This document shows, piece by piece, positions 16,271 to 24,364 of a DNA stretch of 31,433 nt. Both the position numbers and the translations under genes were made by a program. Origin of the DNA: DUMC01 sp035362115 (GTDB lineage: Bacteria; Bacillota; Clostridia; Acetivibrionales; DUMC01); assembly GCA_035362115.1 (NCBI GenBank), contig DAOSDD010000021.1, forward strand, positions 1 through 31,433. Direction: 5' to 3'. Position 1 is the first letter of the stretch. Each line of letters begins with the position of its first letter. Below the pieces are notes generated by a model. The model did no database searches, had not been told where the DNA came from, and saw only the letters and a program-made list of their open reading frames with translations.

Positions 16271-17383
16271 ATGAGAGATTATAAGACTGTTGATATATGG
16301 AAAGATGTTGATATAGAACAATGGGAAGACTGGAAGTGGCAGTTAAAGAACAGGATTGTAACTGCTGAACAACTGGGCAAGGTAATAAGTTTATCTGAAA
16401 AGGAAATGGATGATATAAATCTTTGCCTAAAAATGTTCAGAATGGCTATAACTCCATACTACTCCATGCTTATTAACCCTGACGATGATAATTGTCCAAT
16501 AAAAGCTCAGGCGATCCCATCTATAAAGGAATTAAATATAAGATCGGATGATTTATCGGACCCTCTGGGTGAAGAATTTTATTCTCCTGTAGAAAATATT
16601 GTACACAGGTATCCGGATAGAGTGTTGTTTCTTCTTACGCATAAATGTTCCATGTACTGCAGGCATTGTACCAGAAGGCGTGTAGTAGGAGAAGAAGATT
16701 TTTCCGTAAATGAAGAAACCCTTGATAAAGCAGTTGATTATATTAAAAGTAACAGTAAAATCAGGGACGTCCTTTTATCGGGTGGTGACCCATTTATTAT
16801 GAGTGATAGCTATCTTGAGCATATAATACAGCGATTGAGGGAGATACCTCACGTTGAAATAATCAGAATAGGCACGCGTACACCTGTTGTTTTACCTATG
16901 AGAATTACAGATAGCCTAATAAATATGCTTAAGAAGTATCATCCTATATGGATAAATACTCACTTCAACCACCCTATGGAAATTACGGAAGCATCAGTTA
17001 AGGCATGCGCAAAAATTGTCGATGCAGGTATACCCCTGGGCAATCAGAGTGTGCTTTTAAAAGGTGTGAACGATAATGTGGAGACTCTGAAAGAATTGCT
17101 CCTTAAACTTGTAAAAGCCAGGGTAAGGCCTTACTACCTTTATCAGTGCGATATTGCTCAGGGAATTGGACACTTTAGAACAAAAGTGGAGGAAGGCATG
17201 GAAATCATGAAGAATTTAAGGGGCTATATATCAGGATATGCAGTTCCAACATTTGTTATTGATGCTCCAAACGGAGGAGGGAAAATTCCCATTAATCCGG
17301 AATATGTAGTTTCTATGGATGATGAGAGAGTAGTAATGAGGAATTATAAAGGTGACATATATTTCTATCCTAACGCAGGCTAA
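16271..17383 (+). CDS. kamA: Lysine 2,3-aminomutase-type radical SAM enzyme
   Basis: This 370-aa PLP and radical SAM enzyme probably converts L-lysine to beta-lysine. The cluster motif CSMYCRHC is at C126, C130 and C133. The PLP lysine is K338 in GGGKIP. D294 (QCDIAQG) and D331 (VIDAPNGGG) match the two aspartates that hold the substrate side-chain ammonium in clostridial lysine 2,3-aminomutase, each offset by one residue; glutamate 2,3-aminomutases have Lys and Asn there. The protein lacks roughly 45 C-terminal residues of the 416-aa reference enzyme. ATG 16271 is chosen because GGGGAGG lies 6 bases upstream; earlier ATGs at 16253-16265 overlap the ribosome site. No beta-lysine acetyltransferase is adjacent. 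EF-P-lysine modification (EpmB-like) is an alternative. Confidence 0.9.
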   Translation: MRDYKTVDIWKDVDIEQWEDWKWQLKNRIVTAEQLGKVISLSEKEMDDINLCLKMFRMAITPYYSMLINPDDDNCPIKAQAIPSIKELNIRSDDLSDPLGEEFYSPVENIVHRYPDRVLFLLTHKCSMYCRHCTRRRVVGEEDFSVNEETLDKAVDYIKSNSKIRDVLLSGGDPFIMSDSYLEHIIQRLREIPHVEIIRIGTRTPVVLPMRITDSLINMLKKYHPIWINTHFNHPMEITEASVKACAKIVDAGIPLGNQSVLLKGVNDNVETLKELLLKLVKARVRPYYLYQCDIAQGIGHFRTKVEEGMEIMKNLRGYISGYAVPTFVIDAPNGGGKIPINPEYVVSMDDERVVMRNYKGDIYFYPNAG

Positions 17384-17431
17384 AGTGTGAAGAGGTCAAA
17401 TTGAGCGAATACAAATATACCAATGTTATTG

Positions 17432-17462
17432 AACAGGCTGGAAAAGTTTTTTCCAGCCTGTT
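17432..17462. terminator. Hairpin downstream of kamA, probable terminator
   Basis: Perfect 14-bp arms AACAGGCTGGAAAA (17432-17445) and TTTTCCAGCCTGTT (17449-17462) have a 3-base loop. The stem is stable and well placed 50 bases after the kamA stop, but no T-run follows the right arm, so it may act as a weak or dual-purpose end. Confidence 0.6.
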
Positions 17463-17477
17463 TCAGATTTAAACTTT

Positions 17478-17566
17478 GGGTGCATTTAATTTAAGTGAAG
17501 AAAATATTGGTAAGCAGCGTAACGACAGCTCCTGGTAAATATTTCTTCACTTTTAGTAAATACACC
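17478..17566 (+). repeat. GGTGCATTTA repeat family, copy 1
   Basis: This is an 89-bp imperfect palindrome. The arms at 17493-17508 and 17538-17552 (AAGTGAAGAAAATATT and its complement, one bulge) form the main stem, with looser pairing out to the ends (GGTGCATTTA and AGTAAATACACC). The central segment TAAGCAGCGTAACGACAGC and the TGGTAAAT after it are shared with the copies at 21111-21221 and 27255-27340. No open frame is present. Confidence 0.85.
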
Positions 17567-17584
17567 TTTTAAACATTCATAATG

Positions 17585-17613
17585 TTGACGAAATTAAATA
17601 TAAAATATAGAAT
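17585..17613 (+). promoter_or_regulatory. Promoter of nfnAB
   Basis: TTGACG (17585-17590) and TAGAAT (17608-17613) are separated by 17 bases, each one mismatch from the sigma-A consensus. The predicted leader to ATG 17759 is about 140 bases; it contains GAGAAAGGGG as the ribosome site and nothing else recognised. Confidence 0.68.
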
Positions 17614-17758
17614 TAAGATGATGTATATAATGCAAAATTTTAAACAAATGCATGAGAAGATGCAGAAATTATTATAGAAATAATTATGAAAGAGTAAAAA
17701 CTTTTACAAAGCATGAGAACTGAATTGATCAGGTAAAGTTAGAGAAAGGGGTTTATAT

Positions 17759-18604
17759 ATGTTTAAGATAGTAAAAAAAGGGGTTCTGAATCCTGCTGTA
17801 AAATTATTGGAGGTAGAAGCTCCATATATAGCAAGAAAAGCTGAACCCGGACAATTTATTATATTAAGGGTTAATGAGGAAGGAGAGAGGATCCCTCTTA
17901 CTATTGCTGATTTTAACCGTGAAAAAGGTACTGTAACTATAATATTTCAGGAAGTAGGTAAGACTACTCAATTACTGGGGGCTTTGAATGAAGGCGAGTC
18001 TATACTTGATTTTGCAGGCCCTTTAGGCATGCCGACTCACTATGGTGAAGTTAAAAAAGCTGCAGTAATAGGCGGAGGCCTGGGTACTGCTATAGCCTAT
18101 CCCCAGGCTAAAAAACTGCACAGTATGGGAGCAGATGTTGATGTAATTGCTGGTTTCAGGAATAAGGATTTGATAATACTTGAAGAAGAAATGAAGGCTG
18201 TAAGCAGTAGAACATTTATTACGACGGATGATGGTTCCAATGGAAACAAAGGGTTTGTATCCGATGTTTTAAAAAGGCTTATAGAAGAAGGAAACAAATA
18301 CGATCTTGTGGTTGTTATAGGACCGTTGATAATGATGAAGGTTGTAAGCGGTATTACAAAAGAATATGGAATTAAAACAATTGTAAGCATGAATCCTATT
18401 ATGGTGGATGGTACAGGTATGTGCGGCGGATGTCGCGTTACAGTAGGAGGAAAGGTTAAGTTTGCCTGTGTAGACGGGCCTGATTTTGATGGGCACGAAG
18501 TTGATTTTGATGAAGCTATGAGACGGCAGTTGATGTATAAGAAAGAAGAAAGACATTCCATGGAGGGACACAGATGCAGATTGGAGGGTATAAAGAATGC
18601 CTAA
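17759..18604 (+). CDS. nfnA: NfnA: ferredoxin-NADP+ oxidoreductase, FAD/2Fe-2S subunit
   Basis: NfnA is the NADH-side subunit of the soluble electron-bifurcating NADH-dependent reduced ferredoxin:NADP+ oxidoreductase. The 281-aa length is typical. The flavin domain includes RIPLTIADFN near 44-53. The nucleotide-binding segment AAVIGGGLGTAIAYPQAK is at 101-118. The 2Fe-2S site has the unusual Asp plus three Cys set: D217, C222, C225 and C237 in MVDGTGMCGGC...FACVDGPDFDG. Its stop overlaps the start of nfnB by 8 bases. Older annotation names are sulfide dehydrogenase SudB and dihydroorotate dehydrogenase electron-transfer-like; the adjoining NfnB partner favours Nfn. Confidence 0.92.
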   Translation: MFKIVKKGVLNPAVKLLEVEAPYIARKAEPGQFIILRVNEEGERIPLTIADFNREKGTVTIIFQEVGKTTQLLGALNEGESILDFAGPLGMPTHYGEVKKAAVIGGGLGTAIAYPQAKKLHSMGADVDVIAGFRNKDLIILEEEMKAVSSRTFITTDDGSNGNKGFVSDVLKRLIEEGNKYDLVVVIGPLIMMKVVSGITKEYGIKTIVSMNPIMVDGTGMCGGCRVTVGGKVKFACVDGPDFDGHEVDFDEAMRRQLMYKKEERHSMEGHRCRLEGIKNA

Positions 18605-19988
18605 TATGTCACTAAAAAAGATGCAAATGCCAGAACAGGAGCCTGAAAAGAGGGTTAAAAATTTCCTGGAAGTGGCGTTAGGATATACTGAAGAAATGGC
18701 AGTGGAAGAGGCAAAAAGATGCCTTAACTGCAAACATAAACCATGCACTAAGGGCTGCCCTGTAAATGTTAAGATACCTGAATTCATAACCCTTGTAGCT
18801 GAAGGAAAGTTTGAAGAAGCGTATTTAAAAATTAATGAAACAAACAGCTTACCTGCTATATGTGGCAGAGTATGTCCACAGGAATCTCAGTGCGAAAAAT
18901 TCTGCGTAAGAGGAAAAAAGGGTGAGCCTGTAGGAATAGGCAGACTTGAGAGATTTGTTGCTGATTGGTATATGGCAAACAGAAAAATTGAGCAAACTCA
19001 AGTTGAGAGGAAAAATAGGAAAGTAGCTGTTGTTGGTTCAGGCCCTGCAGGTTTGACCTGCGCAGGGGATTTAGCTAAAATGGGATATGATGTAACGGTT
19101 TTTGAGGCTTTTCATACTCCAGGAGGAGTTCTGGTATATGGAATACCGGAGTTCCGTCTTCCAAAAGAATTAGTTAATAAGGAAATCGATACCATACGAA
19201 ATCTAGGTGTTGACATAAAAACCAATATGGTTATTGGCAGAGTATTAACTCTGGATGAGCTTAAAAAAGAGGGGTTTGAAGCTGTATTTATTGGAACTGG
19301 AGCAGGTCTCCCCAGTTTTATGGGTATATCGGGAGAGAACTTGAATGGAGTATACTCGGCAAATGAATTCTTAACAAGAATTAACCTTATGAAGGCTTAC
19401 AAGTTCCCTGATTGTGATACTCCGGTTAAGGTTGGCAGGAATGTTGCAGTAGTAGGAGGCGGAAATGTTGCCATGGATGCTGCAAGAAGTGCCAAGCGCC
19501 TTGGAGCTGAAAATGTTTATATAGTGTATAGAAGATCTGAAGAGGAAATGCCTGCCCGGCTTGAAGAAGTTCATCATGCTAAAGAAGAGGGTATCATATT
19601 CAAACTGCTTACAAATCCTACAAAGATTATCGGGACAGAAGATGGATGGGTTAAAGGTATGGAGTGTATCAGTATGGAATTGGGTGAGCCTGATAGTTCT
19701 GGAAGGAGAAGACCTGTGCCCAAAGCAGGTTCTGAGCATATCCTTGACCTTGAAACAGTTATTATTGCTATAGGGCAAAGTCCTAACCCATTAATAAAAT
19801 CTACTACACCAGATTTGGAGACACAAAAATGGGGTGGAATTATAACTGATGAAGAAACAGGAGCTACCAGCATTGAAGGTGTTTACGCCGGCGGTGATGC
19901 CGTAACAGGAGCGGCTACTGTAATACTGGCCATGGGAGCAGGCAAGAAAGCTGCGGCAGCTATCGATAAATATTTAAGTGAGCGCTAA
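18597..19988 (+). CDS. nfnB: NfnB: ferredoxin-NADP+ oxidoreductase, FAD/4Fe-4S subunit
   Basis: NfnB carries the bifurcating FAD, the NADPH site and two 4Fe-4S clusters, and with NfnA balances NADH, NADPH and ferredoxin pools. Cluster cysteines are C42, C45, C50, C54 (CLNCKHKPCTKGC) and C89, C93, C99, C103 (CGRVCPQESQCEKFC). The FAD fold begins at VAVVGSGPAGLTCAG (about 143) and the NADP fold at NVAVVGGGNVAMDAARSA (about 281). The C-terminal GVYAGGDAVTGAATVILAMG is the usual FAD contact. At 463 aa it is also similar to the small subunit of glutamate synthase, but no gltB lies nearby and nfnA overlaps it. Confidence 0.93.
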   Translation: MPNMSLKKMQMPEQEPEKRVKNFLEVALGYTEEMAVEEAKRCLNCKHKPCTKGCPVNVKIPEFITLVAEGKFEEAYLKINETNSLPAICGRVCPQESQCEKFCVRGKKGEPVGIGRLERFVADWYMANRKIEQTQVERKNRKVAVVGSGPAGLTCAGDLAKMGYDVTVFEAFHTPGGVLVYGIPEFRLPKELVNKEIDTIRNLGVDIKTNMVIGRVLTLDELKKEGFEAVFIGTGAGLPSFMGISGENLNGVYSANEFLTRINLMKAYKFPDCDTPVKVGRNVAVVGGGNVAMDAARSAKRLGAENVYIVYRRSEEEMPARLEEVHHAKEEGIIFKLLTNPTKIIGTEDGWVKGMECISMELGEPDSSGRRRPVPKAGSEHILDLETVIIAIGQSPNPLIKSTTPDLETQKWGGIITDEETGATSIEGVYAGGDAVTGAATVILAMGAGKKAAAAIDKYLSER

Positions 19989-20070
19989 ATGTTGATTTCA
20001 ATGCAGAAAGTCATGTTCCAACAAAATGTCAATATATATAGCGAAAAAATATGAGCCTGGGGGTAAAACT

Positions 20071-21027
20071 ATGTCTGAAGAATATTCAGTAACATTAAAA
20101 GAAATAGTTGATGATTTTCAGCTTGAAATAATCAGCGGACATAACAGAATTTATGATGTAAAGATTACAACTTCCGATATTAATAGGCCGGGGCTTCAAC
20201 TAACAGGCTACATGGAAAATTTCGGAAGCGAACGTATGCAGATAGTTGGTATGGTTGAAACCAGCTATATTTCCGGAATGACGTCTGATGAAAGGTATAA
20301 AAGGCTTGATGCATACTTTAAACTGGGGTTCCCATGTGTTATTGTAACCAGAGGTTTGGATGTATTTGAGGAAATGATAGAAATATCCAATAAATATCAA
20401 ATACCAATTGTAAGGACCAGGGATATAACATCTAATTTTGTTAGTGGTATTATAAAGTACCTAAATGTACAGCTTGCTCCCAGAATAGTAAGACATGGAG
20501 TTATGATAGAAGTTTATGGAGAGGGTATTCTGATTTTGGGTGAGAGCGGTGTAGGCAAAAGCGAAACTGCCATGGAACTGGTAAAGAGGGGACACAGACT
20601 GATTGCAGATGATGTTGTAGAAATTAGAAGAGTATCCGATACAACATTGTTGGGTACAGCTCCCGATATAATAAGGCATTTTGTTGAAATAAGAGGTATA
20701 GGAATACTTGATGTTAAGAATCTATATGGTATGGGTTCTGTAAAAGTTCAGGAAACCGTCAATCTTATCATTCATCTGGAGTTATGGGATAAAAACAAAA
20801 GTTACGACAGACTGGGCATTGACGATGAGTATACAGATATACTGGGAATAAAGATTCCGTCATTGACAATACCCGTAAGACCCGGAAGAAACCTGGCAAT
20901 TATTGTTGAACTGGCTGCTATGAATAACAGACAGAAGAGTATGGGCTATAATGCTGCTAAAGTACTCAATGAGAGGATAAATTCCAGGATGATGGGTGAA
21001 ATCAGCAGAAGAAAAAAGGAAAGATAG
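20071..21027 (+). CDS. hprK: HPr kinase/phosphorylase
   Basis: HprK phosphorylates and dephosphorylates Ser-46 of HPr, the central switch of carbon catabolite control in Firmicutes. The 318-aa protein carries the Walker A motif GESGVGKSE at 157-165, LIADDVVEI after it, and the HprK signature EIRGIGILDVKNLYG. The R-R-x-x-Y-x-like C-terminal region is followed by a Lys/Arg-rich tail. ATG 20071 is used because GGGGGT lies 6-7 bases upstream; the frame is open 15 codons further to 20026 with no ribosome site. The nfn operon precedes it by 82 bases with no obvious terminator between. Confidence 0.95.
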   Translation: MSEEYSVTLKEIVDDFQLEIISGHNRIYDVKITTSDINRPGLQLTGYMENFGSERMQIVGMVETSYISGMTSDERYKRLDAYFKLGFPCVIVTRGLDVFEEMIEISNKYQIPIVRTRDITSNFVSGIIKYLNVQLAPRIVRHGVMIEVYGEGILILGESGVGKSETAMELVKRGHRLIADDVVEIRRVSDTTLLGTAPDIIRHFVEIRGIGILDVKNLYGMGSVKVQETVNLIIHLELWDKNKSYDRLGIDDEYTDILGIKIPSLTIPVRPGRNLAIIVELAAMNNRQKSMGYNAAKVLNERINSRMMGEISRRKKER

Positions 21028-21057
21028 TAAAGGAAATAAGGATAAAACAAAAAACTG

Positions 21058-21093
21058 TGAAGTATGCCGTGAACGGATTTATGGCATACTTCA
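21058..21093 (+). terminator. Stem-loop downstream of hprK
   Basis: TGAAGTATGCC (21058-21068) pairs with GGCATACTTCA (21083-21093); the 14-base loop contains a smaller CCGT...ACGG pairing. It is 30 bases after the hprK stop. No T-run follows, so it could be an RNA-protecting or weak termination structure. Confidence 0.5.
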
Positions 21094-21110
21094 TATAATA
21101 ATATACTGCA

Positions 21111-21221
21111 GGGTACATTTAAAATTTTTGAAGAAATATATTCCAGAAGCTATCGTTACGGTACTTAGAGCATTCACTAATGCTTCTTACAGGAATTTCT
21201 ACAAAAATAAAATATGCACTC
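21111..21221 (-). repeat. GGTGCATTTA repeat family, copy 2
   Basis: Read on the minus strand, this 111-bp element starts GAGTGCATATTTTATTTTTG and ends AATTTTAAATGTACCC, with terminal inverted repeats of about 30 bp. Its centre TGCTCTAAGTACCGTAACGA corresponds to GGCTCTAAGCGCTGTAACGG in the whiA copy. CTGCAG occurs at both borders (21106-21111 and 21226-21231), which may be a target duplication or part of the palindrome. The rest of the 297-base hprK-murB spacer shows nothing further. Confidence 0.82.
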
Positions 21222-21324
21222 TAAACTGCAGCCGGTGGTTCTAATTGCAGTTGGCAGCAATTAATAGTAGCAGTAGCTATATATTATAGTCGCGAGTATA
21301 TTTAAGAAGAGTGAAAAGGAGTAA

Positions 21325-22260
21325 ATGGCACTAATGAATGATATATGCAATATTGTCAGAATAGCAGATAAAATTATTGAAATAGCAGGTAAAGAAAATA
21401 TTAAGTTTAATGAACCTTTAAAATACCATACATCATTCAAAATAGGCGGTCCTGCAGATATATTTGTTATGCCTGATGGTATCTCTGCTTTTGTTGAGCT
21501 TTTGAAACTATGTAAAATACAGAATATACCTTACTATATCATAGGAAATGGTACAAATTTAATTGTAAGGGACAAGGGTATAAGGGGCGTTGTTATTAAG
21601 ACTGGAGATAAATTGGGCAAATGCTCTGTAAATAATAATATAATTGAGGCGGAATCAGGAATATTGCTTTCCGTACTTTCAAAAATTGCTTGTAATTATG
21701 AATTGTCAGGGCTGGAGTTTGCATCCGGAATACCCGGCACACTGGGAGGGGCTGTAATAATGAATGCGGGAGCCTATGGTGGAGAGATGAGGGATGTAGT
21801 AATAAAAACCCAATATCTTGATTCCGAAGGTGATATTAAAGTCCTGGAAGGTCAACAGCATCTTTTTGGATACAGAACAAGTCTTATCCAAAAAGAAAAT
21901 GGAGTTATTCTCAAATCTTGGCTTAGACTTAAAAGAGGAGAAAAGAGGCTTATTGAGGAGGAGATGCAGGTTTTAAAAGATAAGAGGGAAAAATCACAAC
22001 CTTTGGATATGCCCAGTGCAGGTAGTGTATTTAAAAGACCTAAAGGGCATTATACGGGACCTTTAATAGAACAATGCGGGCTTAAAGGATATTCAATTGG
22101 TGGAGCACAGGTTTCAAATAAACATTGCGGCTTTATCGTTAATACAGGGGATGCTGCTGCTGAGGATGTAATAGGGCTGATTAAATTTGTCCAGGATACG
22201 GTTAAAAAACAATTTGGAGTGGAACTGGAAACAGAAGTTAAAATCATAGGAGAAGAATAG
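21325..22260 (+). CDS. murB: UDP-N-acetylenolpyruvoylglucosamine reductase
   Basis: MurB is a cytoplasmic FAD enzyme that reduces the enolpyruvyl group to form UDP-MurNAc for peptidoglycan. The 311-aa protein shows the FAD-binding stretches IIGNGTNLIVRDKGIRGVVI and ASGIPGTLGGAVIMNAGAYGG, the substrate Tyr in FGYRTS, the proton-donating Ser in PSAGSVFKRP and the C-terminal Glu in LETEVKIIG. The ATG at 21325 is only 3 bases from AAAAGGAG (21314-21321); ATG 21334, 12 bases away, is an alternative. It begins a tight run with rapZ, which starts 6 bases after its stop. Confidence 0.95.
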   Translation: MALMNDICNIVRIADKIIEIAGKENIKFNEPLKYHTSFKIGGPADIFVMPDGISAFVELLKLCKIQNIPYYIIGNGTNLIVRDKGIRGVVIKTGDKLGKCSVNNNIIEAESGILLSVLSKIACNYELSGLEFASGIPGTLGGAVIMNAGAYGGEMRDVVIKTQYLDSEGDIKVLEGQQHLFGYRTSLIQKENGVILKSWLRLKRGEKRLIEEEMQVLKDKREKSQPLDMPSAGSVFKRPKGHYTGPLIEQCGLKGYSIGGAQVSNKHCGFIVNTGDAAAEDVIGLIKFVQDTVKKQFGVELETEVKIIGEE

Positions 22261-22266
22261 ATACAA

Positions 22267-23130
22267 ATGGAATTTTTAGTAATAACAGGGATGTCAGGGG
22301 CTGGTAAAAGTTTAGTTGCAAAATACATGGAAGATTTAGGCTATTTTTGTGTCGATAATTTACCTCCGGCACTAATACCTAAATTTGCTGAAATCATTTC
22401 TCAAAATAACGGAAAAGTTCAGAAGATAGCACTGGTAATTGATGTAAGAGGTGGTGAACTTCTAAATGATATTTTCCCGGGTCTCAATGCATTAAAACAG
22501 TTGGGATTTACATATAAAATATTGTTCCTGGAAGCATCAAATATGGTTTTGGTTAAAAGATACAAAGAGAGCAGGAGAAGCCACCCTTTGGCACCTTCAG
22601 GAAGACTGATTGATGGCATTAACGAGGAAAGAAAAGTTCTTCAGAAAATAAGAGACAATGCAGATCATGTAATGGATACTTCAAATCTTTTGCCTTCTCA
22701 GCTAAAAGAAGAGATGCATAACATGTTTTTTGAAGGCAGGGAGTTTAAAGGAATTATTATTAATATTATATCCTTTGGATTTAAATATGGTGTCCCAATA
22801 GAATGCGACCTGGTTTTTGATGTAAGGTTTATACCAAATCCATTTTATGTTAAAGCCTTGAAAAAGCTTTCAGGGAAAAATGAAGCAGTGCGGGACTTTG
22901 TTATTGGAAATGAACTAACGAAGATATTTCTTGATAAAATTAATAATTTACTGGACTTCCTTATACCAAATTACATAAAAGAAGGAAAATCACAGCTGAT
23001 AATCGGAATTGGCTGTACAGGCGGAAGACATCGTTCAGTGGCTATTGCGGAATCAATATACCGGTATTTGGTTGAAAAACAAAATAGTGTTATTATTGAC
23101 CACAGGGATATAGATAAGGATAATAGGTAG
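22267..23130 (+). CDS. rapZ: RapZ/YvcJ nucleotide-binding protein
   Basis: This is a 287-aa P-loop protein. In Bacillus the homologue YvcJ binds and hydrolyses GTP/ATP; in enterics RapZ controls the glucosamine-6-phosphate synthase small-RNA circuit. The Walker A motif is GMSGAGKS (residues 8-15). LGYFCVDNLPPALIPKF follows, and the conserved C-terminal block is IGCTGGRHRSVAIAE. It sits in the conserved rapZ-yvcK-whiA order. The ribosome site is the GGAGAAG inside the murB 3' end, implying translational coupling. Confidence 0.94.
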   Translation: MEFLVITGMSGAGKSLVAKYMEDLGYFCVDNLPPALIPKFAEIISQNNGKVQKIALVIDVRGGELLNDIFPGLNALKQLGFTYKILFLEASNMVLVKRYKESRRSHPLAPSGRLIDGINEERKVLQKIRDNADHVMDTSNLLPSQLKEEMHNMFFEGREFKGIIINIISFGFKYGVPIECDLVFDVRFIPNPFYVKALKKLSGKNEAVRDFVIGNELTKIFLDKINNLLDFLIPNYIKEGKSQLIIGIGCTGGRHRSVAIAESIYRYLVEKQNSVIIDHRDIDKDNR

Positions 23131-23195
23131 TGTATAATAGATAGTTGGTAGTGGGTAGTGAATAGTGGATAGAGAGCAGGTAATAGGTGAAATTT
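23131..23195 (+). repeat. TGRRTAG tandem heptamers between rapZ and yvcK
   Basis: Four consecutive heptamers, TTGGTAG, TGGGTAG, TGAATAG and TGGATAG, occupy 23145-23172. Similar TAATAG/GATAG units extend on both sides and into the last codons of rapZ. The region is purine-rich on the coding strand. The yvcK ribosome site, AGGTG near 23186, is immediately downstream. Confidence 0.75.
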
Positions 23196-24341
23196 ATGAT
23201 AGGCGAAATATTCAACAAGTTATTTTACGGTATACTTGGCATGAAATCCGGGACTTTATGTAAACAAAAAAATTGCAGAGGACTGACAAATGGCAGGAAG
23301 TCTTTGTCAAAAGGTCCTAAAATAGTTACTATAGGTGGTGGTACCGGACTATCAACAATGTTGAGAGGATTGAAATTATATACCTCAAACTTAACTGCTG
23401 TTGTAACGGTAGCAGATGATGGCGGGGGATCCGGAATACTTCGAAAAGATCTGGGAATTATTCCACCGGGTGATATCAGAAACTGCATTCTTGCTCTTGC
23501 TGATACTGAACCGCTAATGGAACAACTACTTCAATACAGATTTGAGGATGGAATGCTAAAAGGTCAAAGTTTTGGCAACCTTTTTCTGGCTGCAATGAAC
23601 GGCATATCAAATGGATTTGAAGAAGCTGTGAAGCGTATGAGTGATGTCCTTGCAGTTACCGGTAAAGTTTTGCCTGTTACCCTTGGCAATGTACATCTTT
23701 GTGCACAACTGGAAAATGGTCATATAATTACCGGTGAATCCAATATCGGAAAGCATAATTATTTTGAAAAGGGGACAATAGAAAAAGTATATCTTGAACC
23801 CCGGAATGCAGCACCTTTAAATGATGTTTTAGAAGCTATTTATGATGCAGATGCAATAATATTAGGACCGGGAAGTCTGTACACCAGTGTACTTCCAAAC
23901 CTTGTAGTAAATGGAATAAGCGAAGCGCTGAAAAAATCCATTGCAACCAAAATATATGTTTGCAATATAATGACCCAGCCGGGTGAAACTGATGGGTATA
24001 CAGTATTTGATCATATAAGAGCAATAGAAAAACATACTTATAATGGAATTATTGATTGTTGTATTGTAAATACAGCACAAATTCCTGCCAAAGTAAGAAC
24101 AAAGTATCTGGAGGAAGGAGCCGGGATGGTGAAAATTGACTATGACCGGCTTAAAGAAACCAGTACAAGGATAATCTATGAGGAACTGGTAAGCATCAGC
24201 AATAATTTTTTAAGACATGATCCCGCCAAACTGGCAGAAACCGCTATTGACCTTATTAACCAAACCGCAGCTCCAAACAAAAAAAGTATAATTGATTACT
24301 TTTTTGCAAAGGATAGTTTGAGAAAAACAGCAAAATTATGA
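23196..24341 (+). CDS. yvcK: YvcK/GlmR gluconeogenesis and UDP-GlcNAc-sensing factor
   Basis: This is a cytoplasmic CofD-like protein of 381 aa. In Bacillus the homologue YvcK (GlmR) binds UDP-GlcNAc and is needed for growth and wall synthesis on gluconeogenic carbon. The family core KIVTIGGGTGLSTMLRGLK, VTVADDGGGSG, GIIPPGDIRNCILALAD and AIILGPGSLYTSVLPNLV is intact. The roughly 40-residue N-terminal extension before the core is variable in the family. ATG 23196 is preferred over GTG 23187, because AGGTGAAATTT lies directly upstream of the ATG. Its ribosome site abuts a tandem heptamer repeat. Confidence 0.94.
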   Translation: MIGEIFNKLFYGILGMKSGTLCKQKNCRGLTNGRKSLSKGPKIVTIGGGTGLSTMLRGLKLYTSNLTAVVTVADDGGGSGILRKDLGIIPPGDIRNCILALADTEPLMEQLLQYRFEDGMLKGQSFGNLFLAAMNGISNGFEEAVKRMSDVLAVTGKVLPVTLGNVHLCAQLENGHIITGESNIGKHNYFEKGTIEKVYLEPRNAAPLNDVLEAIYDADAIILGPGSLYTSVLPNLVVNGISEALKKSIATKIYVCNIMTQPGETDGYTVFDHIRAIEKHTYNGIIDCCIVNTAQIPAKVRTKYLEEGAGMVKIDYDRLKETSTRIIYEELVSISNNFLRHDPAKLAETAIDLINQTAAPNKKSIIDYFFAKDSLRKTAKL

Positions 24342-24364
24342 GAAAAGTTGAGGTGTAATAAGGT

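Noticed and set aside
16271..17383. Glutamate 2,3-aminomutase instead of lysine 2,3-aminomutase
   Set aside because: The two lysine-binding aspartates are present; glutamate enzymes have Lys and Asn there.
17401..17472. 23-codon frame (TTG after GAGGTCAAA) downstream of kamA
   Set aside because: It is mostly made of the terminator-like hairpin and is too short to support; the ribosome site may be chance.
21058..21244. Open frame 20996-21244 through the hprK-murB spacer
   Set aside because: It overlaps hprK and a palindromic repeat, and its peptide looks like translated non-coding sequence.
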